Below are positions 11,790 through 22,343 of a stretch of DNA of 64,000 nucleotides, in pieces. The position numbers and the translations under genes were made by a program. Position 1 is the first letter of the stretch; each line of letters begins with the position of its first letter. Below the pieces are notes generated by a model. The model did no database searches. It saw only the letters and a list, made by a program, of their open reading frames with translations, and was not told the DNA's origin. The DNA comes from Corythucha ciliata (lineage: Eukaryota; Arthropoda; Insecta; Hemiptera; Tingidae): positions 45,798,198 to 45,862,197 of the forward strand of contig CM075937.1 in the NCBI GenBank assembly GCA_038030265.1. Reading direction: 5' to 3'.

Positions 11790-13290
11790 AAACATGAGAT
11801 GAGTAGTCAGGAAAACCAACAAACAAGTCGAAGTGGGAACTTGAAAGACGACGCATCTGCAAGCCCTTTCAGGAGAAGTGGTCGACTGATGAGGACGCCT
11901 CCGGAGCAAGGCAGGTCAGTGGTGGAAGATGGACCTTTGGGAGGGGGAAGTACTCCTCCAACAGCGGCGGTTCCCGATGACCGGGGAAGGCCTGAGGCGG
12001 CAGTGGAATAGGAGGCGGCAACAGGATAGCCGAGACAAGGACATCCCCTCGTGGAGACCACATCCGTAAAATAAGAGAAGAGGAGGATTCCCTAGAGATA
12101 TGTAAAGTAATCGTCAGAAGGATGAAAAAGGCCACGGAGAGACAGCGGAACATCAGCATGGAAGTAAAGAATGGCTTGGCCGAACTGGAGGAAATGTTCG
12201 ACGTCATCGGAGCCTACAGGAAAGCGTGGAAAGTGGTGGAACGATTTCATTTCCAGGCGGTTAGAACATCGGCTGTCACGGGGGAACCCATGTCTAGCTG
12301 CTAACAACTGCGAAGATGGTCGACTCAAATAGGAAAAAAGAGAGAGGCACCCCAGCGTCGGATGACAGCCCGCAGGACCGCCTCGAGCTGAAAAAGAAGA
12401 AGGAAGAGGGGGAGGTAGGAGCATGGCAGGTGGTGCAACCGGCTAGAGCGAAGAAAAGCACGAAGAGCGAAAGGTTAAGGCCGGTGCGAATAGTGAAGAC
12501 ACGGAGGCGGGGAAAGAAAAGCAGAGGCGTGTACCGAGTGGTAAAGCGCTGCCTATAGACGGCAAGACTACGCCATCACCATCATGCCAGCCGAGGGGAA
12601 GTCCTATTCGGAGATCCTGAAGGAGATAAGGACGAATAAGTGGATCCAGAGGTGAGAGTACGGAAGTCCGAGCAGTCCGCCAGACACGGGACGGGCGCCT
12701 TCGGCTTTTTGCTTGATCTTGGGAAGAAACCGGGGAAGGCAGAGGAGTTCAGCTCAGCTCTGACGGCAGCTATCGGTGGAGGAATTGGACACAAAGAGAG
12801 TGGTTGAGGTCAGGGACCTTGACGGCGTCACAACAAAGGAGGATGTGGAGCAGGCGATCCGACGTGACCACGAGGAAGTAATTCACCTCAAGGTGGACCT
12901 CGTCAGGGTGAGCAGTTGGGGCCAAGACATGGCGATAGTAGAGCTAGATTCCGATGCGGCTAATAAACTGCTGGAGAAGGCGCGCAATAAAGTTGGGTGG
13001 GTCTACTGTAGGGTACGAGCCCGAACCACTGTCTCGCGTTGTTTCAGGTGCTTGGGCTACGGGCACAACGCCAGAGCCTGTAAAGGTGCTGACAGGGGGG
13101 CCCTATGCCACACAGGTGGGGGAACCCTGGACATAAGTGGGCGGAATGCAAGGTGCAGCTACGGTGTGTGCTCTGCATGGAGGCGGGATTGACTGCTTGC
13201 GCACCAAGCCACATCCCTGGCTCAGGGAAATGCAAGGTGTTCAGGGATGCCCTAGAGACTGCAAAAGGCAACCGGAAACGATAAGGGTGG
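11790..13290 (+). pseudogene. R1-like LINE ORF1 with CCHC zinc knuckles
   Basis: The fragments read as a gag-like protein in several frames. The clearest part is RVRARTTVSRCFRCLGYG followed by HNARAC (CX2CX4HX4C, near 13,040-13,080). Second and third knuckles come after a frame change near 13,110 (HKWAEC, then CVLCMEAG with a later Cys near 13,230). ORF1 then ends at TAA near 13,283. Three knuckles in this spacing are usual for R1-clade ORF1 proteins, which bind element RNA. Confidence 0.65.
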
Positions 13291-14110
13291 TGCAAACGAA
13301 CATGAATCGGAGTCGAACTGCCAATGATCTTCCGGATCAGATGGTAAAGGAGAGGGAGGTGGAGTTGATGATGCTCAGCGAGCAATATACAAACAGGCAG
13401 ACCTGTGGCTCGAAAGTCAGTGTTGTGGACCATGGCACACTCTCCGGCTTCGTGTGGATCAGAGCTGCGAGGGAGTTAACTTCGTCAGCTGCTACTTCAC
13501 TCCGAATGAGAGCAGACATGATTCCCGGCGGAAGCTTGAAGAGCAGGAGGACGTTGTACGGATGCTCCCGGGGCACTCGCTGCTTAATGCTGGAGATTTC
13601 AATGCCAGAGCCGTTGAGTGGGGGATGGCGGAAACCGATAGAAGGGGCATGCTGATTCTCAAGATGGCTGCTAGGCTCGGTCTTGTTGTACTCAAAGAAG
13701 GTGGAGTGTGAACATTTACAAGAGTGGGGGTACAGCGAAACGATTACGTATATCGCGATGGGATCGGAGGCGCTAGTACCTAGGGTGGATGGTAAGTGAG
13801 GAGTTCACGAACAGCGACCACCAGTACATCACACGGGTGCTGGGCGACGGGTGGAGGTCCGGCCCAGGGCGGCGCGACGATGGATCGTGGGAAAGCTGAA
13901 CGAAGACGCGATGGCCATAGTGCTGCGCAGTGGAGCCCCGGCCCTGAGAGAATGGAGTGGAGCGGAGGGAAGGGAAGGTGCTGAGTCTCTGGTTTCCGCC
14001 ACAATTGGACTAATCCGCAGGGCCTGCGATGCCTCGTATTGGGCCCCGGCACGGCAAGCCCGCTGCTTATTGGTGGACTGAGGAGATAGCCCAACTTCGG
14101 GCGGACTGCC
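13280..14110 (+). pseudogene. R1-like LINE ORF2, endonuclease part only
   Basis: The ORF2 start reads IRVVQTNMNRSRTANDL. After a frame change it continues FVSCYFTPNES and GDFNARAVEWG, which are the APE endonuclease core motifs, and then NSDHQYI-like sequence near 13,815. The reading continues in pieces to ...YWWTEEIAQLRADCL at about 14,110, just before an RT would begin, and stops there. The RT and C-terminus are deleted, so the copy cannot be autonomous. Confidence 0.7.
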
Positions 14111-14345
14111 TCTGGCTGCGGCCCTTGCAGAGTGAGACAGGGGCTTGAGCTGGTTTTCGTGATGAGAAAGGCTTAAACCCGTTAGTTAGGAGGGCCCAGC
14201 CTGAAGTAATGTGTCGAACAGTGCCGGGCTGGTGCCCCTTGGAAGAGGGCCTGTGGTTTTTAGTGGGTAAGAACCCCACACTCCCTGGGGAATCAGTACT
14301 CCCGTGGGTCTTTTGAAGATTTTCACACAGCCCGGGGGGGGGGGG

Positions 14346-15337
14346 ACTATTGTGCCCTACTTTCCATCACAAGCGTCCTATTTTTTCGTTACCCTACCTA
14401 GAAACCGTGTAATCTAATCCCGCGCATACATGTGCATGTGCATGTGTAATGTGCCTCTCCCACATGGGCAGTTTTCGAGGGTCCTCAGATTGGATTACAA
14501 ATGAAACTCAATTAAAATATATAACAATATAATTATTCATTACATTCACTTTAGGTTCACTGTTGTTTATATAATTCGTTAAAATAAAATTAAAAATCCT
14601 GCCAGTTTACCATTTTTTCACAACTTATTACTTCCATTTTGTTGATAAAAATTCATGCTCAGTCTTTCGTGAAACAGGGCGTCCCAGAACGGGTAAATCG
14701 CAAATTAATAAAGAAAGACTTCAAAGAAACATGAATCCATCGCAGAATCGAGTTTTAAGCGGATCATATTAAATATATAAATACAAAAAATAAATTATTA
14801 CAAAAAAAATCGCATTATTGCATCCCGGTCAGTTTATAATTATTCGCGAAGGCCAAAACTCGCGGCTAATTACATGTTGATTGGGATTTAATTACTTAGT
14901 AATTCATTAAAAACACTAAGATTTTAAAAGGAAGCCTTATCATAATTTGTTTGTACACATCACACACTTTGCTGCCTCATAAAACGATTTCCCCGAAGTT
15001 AAACATGAGATCATGAACAAAAAAACTGTTAATAAATGTGCTCCAGCCATTTAATACTGATCTTTAAATTTGTTTTTGGGTGCCTCTCATAAATTTTAGT
15101 ATCGCAGTGTATTGCATATATAATATAGGCCTTTTTTGTCGATACGAACTCAAGTTAGGAACTAAAAAGTAGTCAGATGGTTGACGGTATAAGGGTGGGG
15201 GGTGGGGGTTTAAATAATATTGACGTGCAAATGAGGAAGACTTGCGTTGGCACAGTTAAAATGTGGGAGAAGCGTTAGTACCTCTAAGATGTATCACGTA
15301 TATGAGAACACTAGGCCTTTTTTTTCTTACCGCCATC

Positions 15338-15374
<37 letters not shown>

Positions 15375-15470
15375 GAGAGATAGAGAGTGAGATAACAGTA
15401 TTTTCTGGAGGAATTACAAATGAAACGAGTTATTGTCAAAAAGTTGAAACGTAACGACAAAAAGCCTGGG
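14346..15470. other. AT-rich intergenic DNA with GA microsatellite
   Basis: No gene is seen. A (GA)n run occupies about 15341-15370. The stretch is the 3' flank of the DCN1-like gene, whose 3' UTR must lie just left of 15,471 on the - strand. Confidence 0.5.
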
Positions 15471-16742
15471 TCAGTGTATAAATTCCTTTTTATCCTCTTT
15501 AGAACTCGTATAGTTCTGATTAGCTTGATCATTTTCATACTCTACGAAATCGTCAAATATACTAGGCCAAGCCTCGGTATCATCGTAGGACGATAGATCC
15601 TCGCCGACAGCTTCGGAAAAGTTGAGAAACATGTTCCACGTGTCTCGCGGTATGCCGCGAACGTGAACGTGATGGAACTCGATGAATTTCAACCATCGGT
15701 CCAGAATGGGCGGTTCGCGAACTGAAAAAACAAGTCGCCAGAGGACGAGAGCCATGTCGCTTGGAAGGATTCGTTGGCCTGAAGCGTGGTCGAGGCCAAA
15801 TCTGGATATAAAGGAGGAGAAAGGGATGGAGGGGAGAATGAATTGCCCGTACTCGAAAATTATAAGGGCCAGTCCTGAATAACTAACCTGAAGGTAAACC
15901 TGTACAAGTCCTTAAAAACGTCAGGATTGGAAGCTACTTGGGCGGCTATTTCTGGCAGTTTGTTTTGTACTCCTCGCAACGATTCGACTCCCATAGAGCG
16001 GCAACCGTTCACAAACTCGGTTCTAGTAAATCTGAAAAGACAAAAAAAATCTGGTATTTTTCTTGTTCTAAAAGACAAGCCCCGCCTGACTACTAACCGA
16101 CACATTTGACTGGCGTCCAATTTCCACGCTAAGATCAAAACTTTAAATTCATCCGGGGATAGCCCAAGATCTGAGCACAGTCGCTCAATGCCATCAGCGA
16201 GTATGCTAAAAAACATAAAGGGTCCCATAAAAATTTATTCGTGCCATTGTACGAGTTGACAGACCTGTCTTCATTAGAATCCTTGTAAACCTCGAAAAGA
16301 GCGTTGATTTTACTGTCCGACACGGCTTTTATACTCGATCTCCCTATTTCACCGGCGGCGCCGCCGCCGTTGCCACCACCACCACCACTGCCTCCGCCGC
16401 CGACGGCGTTTTTATTGCAACTTCCACCGTTATTACTACCACCACCACCGCCGCCGCCACTGACAACGCCACCGGGCATCCGGCCGTAGAATGTTCTCAC
16501 AGAGCGCTCCCTTTGCAGGGCCGCGGCCACTGGAGCTGTGACGACGAGTGGCCCTGTCGCCGCCGTCACTGACGACGGATTCAACATTGAAACTGTCGTC
16601 GCCACTGTTGTCGCGGTGGCGTTGGTCGGATTGCGATGAGCGTCGGACGATTGTACTCCGCAACTGACGAGATGTTGATTCTCTATTAAAATACTGTTGC
16701 CGTTCAATGGTGCTTGGTTGTCGTCAGAGAGATACGCCGATT
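15471..16742 (-). CDS. DCUN1D3: DCN1-like protein 3 (cullin neddylation cofactor), 5' exon not found
   Basis: Four exons on the - strand, at 16742-16265, 16205-16098, 16031-15888 and 15801-15471 (stop TGA), join in phase with GT-AG borders and give about 352 residues. The first visible exon is low complexity, with Thr/Ala/Val stretches and long Gly runs. The potentiating-neddylation (PONY) domain follows: FEVYKDSNED, ADGIERLCSDLGLSPDEF, ILAWKLDASQMCRFTR, FKDLYRFTFRFGLD, LVLWRLVF, RDTWNMFLNF and EAWPSIFDDFVEY. These are the residues that bind the cullin WHB domain and UBE2M/UBE2F. The family scaffolds NEDD8 transfer to cullins. The DCN3 subtype has a myristoylated N-terminus that places it at membranes. 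The exon with that start must lie beyond the acceptor at 16743 and I could not find it among the repeats. The Gly-rich insert is unlike the vertebrate protein. Confidence 0.88.
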
Positions 16743-16869
16743 CTAAACAAAACAAAAAAAGAAAAAAAAAAAGAAAAAGTTTAAAAAGGCTTGTAGTAAA
16801 ATCAGACAGGTCAGAAGATTTAGCCCACAAAAGCGCTATTTTGAAGCTTATATTTGTGAGAAATCGCGC

Positions 16870-18062
16870 CATCTGGAGGTAACTTCGCGGCTAAAATAGA
16901 GAAAATTCGCTAATCCCAAGTTTCTTCAGGTCCTTTTGAGCCGATAAAGTTGAAAAGGCGCACTAATAATGCTGCACTTGAGGCCAGTACGCAGCAAAAA
17001 GTTTAGAAAAAAAAGGTAATATGCGTGGCTAAAATTGCGAAAAAAGCGTCCATCTGTGGTTTTTCGATGCAACGTCCACACCCAAAATTGAGAAAAAATC
17101 ACTAATTTGCAGTGTATGAGGGCCAATTCGTCTAAAATGGTAACAAATATTCTAACGGGCTGTTCTTTGGCCAAACCCGCGGCTAAAATGGTGGGCTATA
17201 AAAGTGAAATAAAGCGCAGCTATAATTGAATACAAAAAACGATAATTTGGGGCGGAGAATTCTATACTGAAATTGCGAAAAACGATAATTACACGAAATT
17301 AAGAAAAATTAGGCGAAACGATAATGAGAAAAATCACTAATGGAATCCCTGCCAAAATTGAGAATAATCACAAATGAAATTGACAAAAAGCGCTAATTAC
17401 CGGCTAAAATTAGGACAAAGGCTAATTCGAGGCTAAAGTGGAAAATAATCGCTAATTAATTTGCGCCTTAAATTGATAAAAATCGCTAATTCGCGGATAA
17501 AGTCTAGAAAAAAACATAATTTGCGGATACAAATGAAATAATCGCCAATTAGTGTCCGTAATTGAGAGAACCCCTAATTCGCGGCTAAAATTTGGGAAAA
17601 TGTGAATCCGTGGCCTCTGAAGGCAACTTCGGGCTTGAAACTGGGAAAAAGCGCCAATCCAAGGACAAAAGTGAAAAAAAAAATGATAATACAGACAAAA
17701 AATGTTTGATAATCTGCTAATTTGAGGCCATTATTGAGAAAAATCATTAATTAGCGCGGCTAAAATTAAGAAAAACGCTAATTGAGAAAAAATGCTAATT
17801 CGCTACCAAAAAAGGCAAAACATCGCAATAATTTTCGGAAAAAATTGAGGAAAACACCAATTCAAGGATAACATTAAGAAAAATCGCCTTGACGGATTTA
17901 AAACGCTACTTTGCTGCAAAAATCGAGGAATTTCACTAATTTGCGGATAAAGCGTGGAAAAAATTCTAATACGCGGTTAAAATTGAAAAAATAGAGAAAA
18001 CCCTAATTCGCGGCTAAAACTTAGGAAAGCTCAAATCCGAGACCTCTAAAGTCAACTTCGGG

Positions 18063-18103
<41 letters not shown>

Positions 18104-19640
18104 CGGAGCAAAAAGTTTAAAAACCCGCTAATTTGCTGCGATTATTGAGAAGAATCACTAATTAGCACGTCTAATTTGATGAAAAACATCAGTTGCAGTT
18201 CCAATTGAGAAATTCACTGCTAAAAAGGTTAAAACATCCCTAATTTGCAGCATAAATTGAAGGAAAGCGCCAATTCACAGCTTTCACTGAGTAAAAACGC
18301 TACCTCGCTGCTAAAATTGAGTAAATTTACTAATTCGCGGAAGAATCGTATAAAAATCACTAATTCACGGCTAAAATTGGAAAAGTTTCAATTTTCGGCT
18401 GTAATTGATAGTACGCCAATCGGTGGCATTTGGGAGACTAAAACCAAGACAAACGCTTATGCAGAAAAAAAAAAAAAAAAAAATGCGATGTAAAACTCCT
18501 CTAATTTGCAGCTAATATTGAGAAAAATCACTAATTAGTCAGCCTAAGATTTAGAGAAATATAATCATTTGCAGCTCTAATTTGATAAAAAGTGGTAATT
18601 CAGTGCAAAAAATGTTTTTAAAAATCGCTAATCTGCTGCTCAAATTGAGAACAAGTGCTAATTCGCTGCTAAAAAGGTAAAACATCGCTAATTTGCAGCA
18701 AAAATTAGGAAAACTCCAATTCTCTGCACAAAAATGAGGCAACTCATTAATTCGTGGATAAAAGTGTAGAAAAAACATCTAATTCGTGGCTAGATTTGAA
18801 AGTATTCAAAATTTCTGCTGTTATTGAAAATACATAAGCCAATTCGCGGATTCTGAAGGCAACTTTGTGGCTAAAATTGAGGAAAAAACGCAAATTCATA
18901 GCAATAGGTGTAAAAACATTCGATGCTTCCCGTCTAAAATTGAGAAAAACGTAACTTGCAGCCAAAATTCAGATAACCGCTAAATTGGCTAAATTTCAGT
19001 CGCGAATTACCGCGTTTCCCTTATTTTTAGCCGTAAATTAGCTGTATTTCTCAAATTGATTCCCTTTTTATCGTTAAAACCCGATTCAGGCAGCGATAAT
19101 GAACAGCACCTTCTTGTCCACTTTTTAGCCGCAAATTTTCTCAATTTTAGCAGCGAATGATCTCTTTACCTTCATTAAGGACGGGAATTCACGGGTTTCT
19201 CAGTTTTAGCCGTAATTTAAAGTTTCTTTTTTTTCTTCAAATTTTAGCGGGTTTTTCACTTCCTGGTCATGCGCATTAGCGTTTTAGCTCCATTTTAGCC
19301 GCGAGTTACGAAGTTTTCTCAATTTTAGTTATGAATTAGCGGTTGTTCTCGAATTAATCCGTGAATTAGCGCTCCTGAATTTTAGCCGTGAATTTCACCC
19401 GCGAAACGCCAATTTTACTCAATTTCATCGTGTAATTTGAGGGTTTTTACAAAATCAGTGAATTAGCGTTTTTCTTCAATTTAGCTTCGCATCAGCGCTT
19501 TTTCTCATTTTAGCCACAAATTATTTTCTCAATTTTAGCGGTGGATTATTTTATTAATTGCTTTATTCTAACCGCGAAACACCGCAATCCTCAATCTTAG
19601 CTGAAAATTAGCGCATTATCTCAAATTGATCCGTGAATCC
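16870..19640. repeat. Long degenerate ~30-bp minisatellite, orientation switches at ~19,020
   Basis: From 16,870 to about 19,010 the units read CTAAAATTGAGAAAA...GCTAATTCGCGG on the + strand. From about 19,030 to 19,640 the same unit runs the other way (CTCAATTTTAGCCGCGAATT). The unit length is near 30 bp with heavy drift. An A run of 36 bases sits at 18066-18101. The block lies upstream of the first visible DCN1-like exon and is probably in its 5' intron. Confidence 0.85.
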
Positions 19641-20536
19641 GAAAAAAAAAAAAAATATGTGTGAACTCCTGTAAAATGGATTCGTTTTATGGGATGCAGC
19701 CCGGCAAATTGGTTTCCGGCGCACCAAATCCACAAAATTTGGTCTCAGAAAGTGCCAGACCGGCGAATTGCTTTTTCAAGACACCTGAAAACGCGAAATT
19801 TGATTATTGAATTAGCCCAAATCACGGAAATTGGGTTCTGTGAGCGTCAAATCCGTCATATTTGGACAATGTCACTATCACGGTGGACGGGTGGAAAAGG
19901 ATATTCATAGTAACATGAAATCTTCCGAAACAGACCTCCAGGGCTAAGCCCCCCCCCCCTAAACATTTTACGGTAAATTCGCCCCTGCCTATAACTGCAA
20001 ATTTAGCAGAATAACTTGCCAAAATCGGTAAAAGTGCAATAATTAGCAGGAAATGGCCAAGTTTGACAATGTTAGTGCCCAGATGTTCCCCCCTCCCACC
20101 GCATCATCAGATCTCCTCAATTTTGCCTTCGAGAAACTGAAGAGTTCAGTCACATCTTAGCCATTGAGTCCTGAGCTCGAACAACTGGCAATTCAGTTTG
20201 GTAACAGGCGGACCACTCGGTCTTCTACGGCTACGTAGAAGTGAACATTGACCACTCTACAGTTGTACCCACCAGTTTAGTGAGTGGTACACCGTGGTTT
20301 TTGATTCAGTGAAACCGTCCAACCAACCGTTAAACCGTAAGCATTTGGTTTTTCGGCGCTAAAATGCACGGGGGTTTTGACAAAAAATTGTTATTTTTGT
20401 AGCGAGAAAACATGTTTTAGGGGGAAAAGTTCAGTGTTTTCGGTTTTTGAGGAGAACACGTCACTCTCCCCCCCCCCCTATCTTGAACCAAATATTTCCA
20501 ACGATCGGCGGCCACCCAGCTGACAACCTTAGTGGA
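19641..20536. other. No gene seen between repeat blocks
   Basis: Short AT-rich stretches resemble decayed repeat, and a C run occurs near 19,950. A few motifs repeat in inverted form around 20,210-20,295 (CCACTCG/GAGTGGT). Nothing is coding. Confidence 0.4.
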
Positions 20537-20546
20537 GTTCAAGGAG

Positions 20547-22333
20547 CACTGGCGTACCTATACCTATCGAGGCCCGGGGCGGAAATCTCCGAGAGTCCCC
20601 CCCCGCCCCCCAGTCTCTATATATAAACCTCTAAGGCCTTTTCATTATTTTAGCCACGAATTACTGCTATTTCCACAATTGAACTTTTGAGCTAGGCGCG
20701 AATGAGTGCTTTACTATGTCAACTTTACCTGGAAATTAGCGCTTTTCTGATTTTTGGCGGCGTGTAACGTTTTAGCGGATTAGCAGTTTTTCCCCCGCCC
20801 CAAGACCATGAATTTGCGCTATTTCTCAGCTTTAGCAGCCAAGTAGCGTATTTATCCCTTAAATAAGCGATGTTTCTTAATTGTGCACGAATTGGCGATT
20901 ACCTCAAATTTAGCTGCAAATGAGCGATTTTTAGCACGCAGCGAGTTAACTTTTCAGTTTGAGCTGAAAATTAGCGTTTTTCTCAAGTGTAATTTTAGAC
21001 ACAAAGTTGTCTTCAGAAGGCGCGCAGTTGAATTATATGAATTATCCGCGAATTAGCGCTTTATGTCAATTTTAGCAGCTTAGTAGCATTTCTAACCTGT
21101 GAATTCGCGAATTTTCTAAATTTTTTGACATTTTCCAAAATTTTAGAGGTAACTTAGCCATTTTTAGCAGGGAATAAAACTTTTTTTTCAAATTTGAGCA
21201 GCATTTTTCAATACTAACGTACGTACGGATATACGTTTATTTACTTTTAAGTCCCGCATTGGCCTTCATTTCCCAACAATTGGCGTCCCCCCCCCCCAGT
21301 TTTAGCCCCAAACGGAAGCTAGGCATTTGCGTTTTATCAATTTAAGCAGCGATTTAGCGAGTTTCCTCAAATTTAACCGGGGGATTGGCGCTTTTCCTCA
21401 ATTTTAGCAGCACAGTAGAGTTTCTATCTCTTGCATTAGCAATTTTCCAACATCTTAGCCACGAACATGAATTTTTCTCAACTCAGTTGCAGATTAGCAT
21501 TTTTTTTCATTTTTAGCAGCTGTAAATTTTTTTAATTGTATCCACGAATTAGCGATTTTTCTCCATTTCAGCTGTGAAATAGCGTTTTCTGGTAGTTTTA
21601 CAGCCAATTAGCATCTTTTATGTTTTTTTAAGGGCGATATTTCGCAATTGCAGAAGTGAGTTTGCCATTTTCCCCAAAATATTAACCTGAATTAGTGTTG
21701 TTTTTTTTTTCAATATAAAGCCGCGATGTTGTTCATTTGTACAGCCCTGAATTATTAAGGTGTTAACTGCGGGCTTGGCCCAAAAACAACATTTTTTCGT
21801 TGAATTCTACATTTTAGTCGAAGAATGGCCTATGTACTCCGCGAGTCAACGATGTTTTCTCAATTTTGATCTGGAAGATGCATCGTGAGACCACGAATTA
21901 GCGCTTTTTTCGCAATTATAGCCACGAATATTAGCGCTTTTTCCATAGTTTTTGCGCCAGCAAGTTGCAAATTGCCAATCAGCACATTAGTGCAACTTAA
22001 GGATCTAACAAAACAGGGGACGGTGTATTTTCTTCATTTTAGCCGCGAATTTTTCTTAAGAGGGCGCGATTTTCTCAGTTTGAGCCACCAGAATAGCACT
22101 CTCGGGGGCTTAATCGAATATTCAGCTCACATTCTTTGCTGACATCAACGTTATATTCTCCAGGTCGGATAGACTGAAATTCGTATAGAAAGGAGCCAAA
22201 TCGCTGTCCAAACTTTTCACATGCCTACGTCCATAATATATAGAACCAAGATATCCTCATTTTTCAGTATTTAAGCTTTTCGGGGGTCCGGGGCGGTCCT
22301 CCCCCTCGTCTCTACATCGGTGCGCTACTGACT
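20547..22333. mobile_element. hAT-like element carrying minisatellite, 10-bp flanking repeat
   Basis: The left end reads CACTGGCGTACC at 20547. The right end, on the other strand, reads CAGTAGCGCACC. GTTCAAGGAG flanks it exactly at 20537-20546 and 22334-22343. Eight of these ten bases would be the expected hAT target duplication. Both ends are followed inside by GC-rich sequence with C or G runs, and the interior (about 20,640-22,140) is the 30-bp minisatellite in reverse orientation. The right-end sequence (CCCCCGAAAAGCTTAAA) occurs again at 27,676 inside the related end that starts at 27,612. There is no transposase frame. Confidence 0.7.
20640..22140 (-). repeat. ~30-bp minisatellite inside the hAT-like element
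   Basis: Units of the type TTTCTCAATTTTAGCNGCGA ATTAGCGC recur at near-30-bp spacing with strong drift. Some are interrupted by unrelated stretches near 21,190-21,300. Confidence 0.8.
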
Positions 22334-22343
22334 GTTCAAGGAG

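Larger units (their letters stand above)
11320..14345 (+). mobile_element. R1-like LINE relic, internally deleted
   Basis: In order I see a GC-rich leader with two near-copies of a CCTGACAGAAAA box (11341-11363 and 11402-11429), broken ORF1 frames from about 11,790, zinc knuckles at 13,030-13,260, an endonuclease at 13,280-14,110, and then a jump into what looks like 3' UTR (about 14,120-14,345). The whole reverse transcriptase is missing. Composition changes sharply to AT-rich DNA after 14,345, which I take as the 3' border. Frames shift many times. Confidence 0.7.

Noticed and set aside
16752..16872. N-terminal extension of the DCN1-like frame into MARFLTNISFKIALLW...
   Set aside because: A good acceptor (TTTGTTTAG) precedes the exon at 16742, and the extension is intron-like with a pyrimidine tract and a false hydrophobic segment.
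16870..19640. A CRISPR-like array or true satellite
   Set aside because: The units are strongly diverged, have no constant repeat with variable spacers, lie in a spliced eukaryotic genome, and the same blocks occur elsewhere inside transposon borders.
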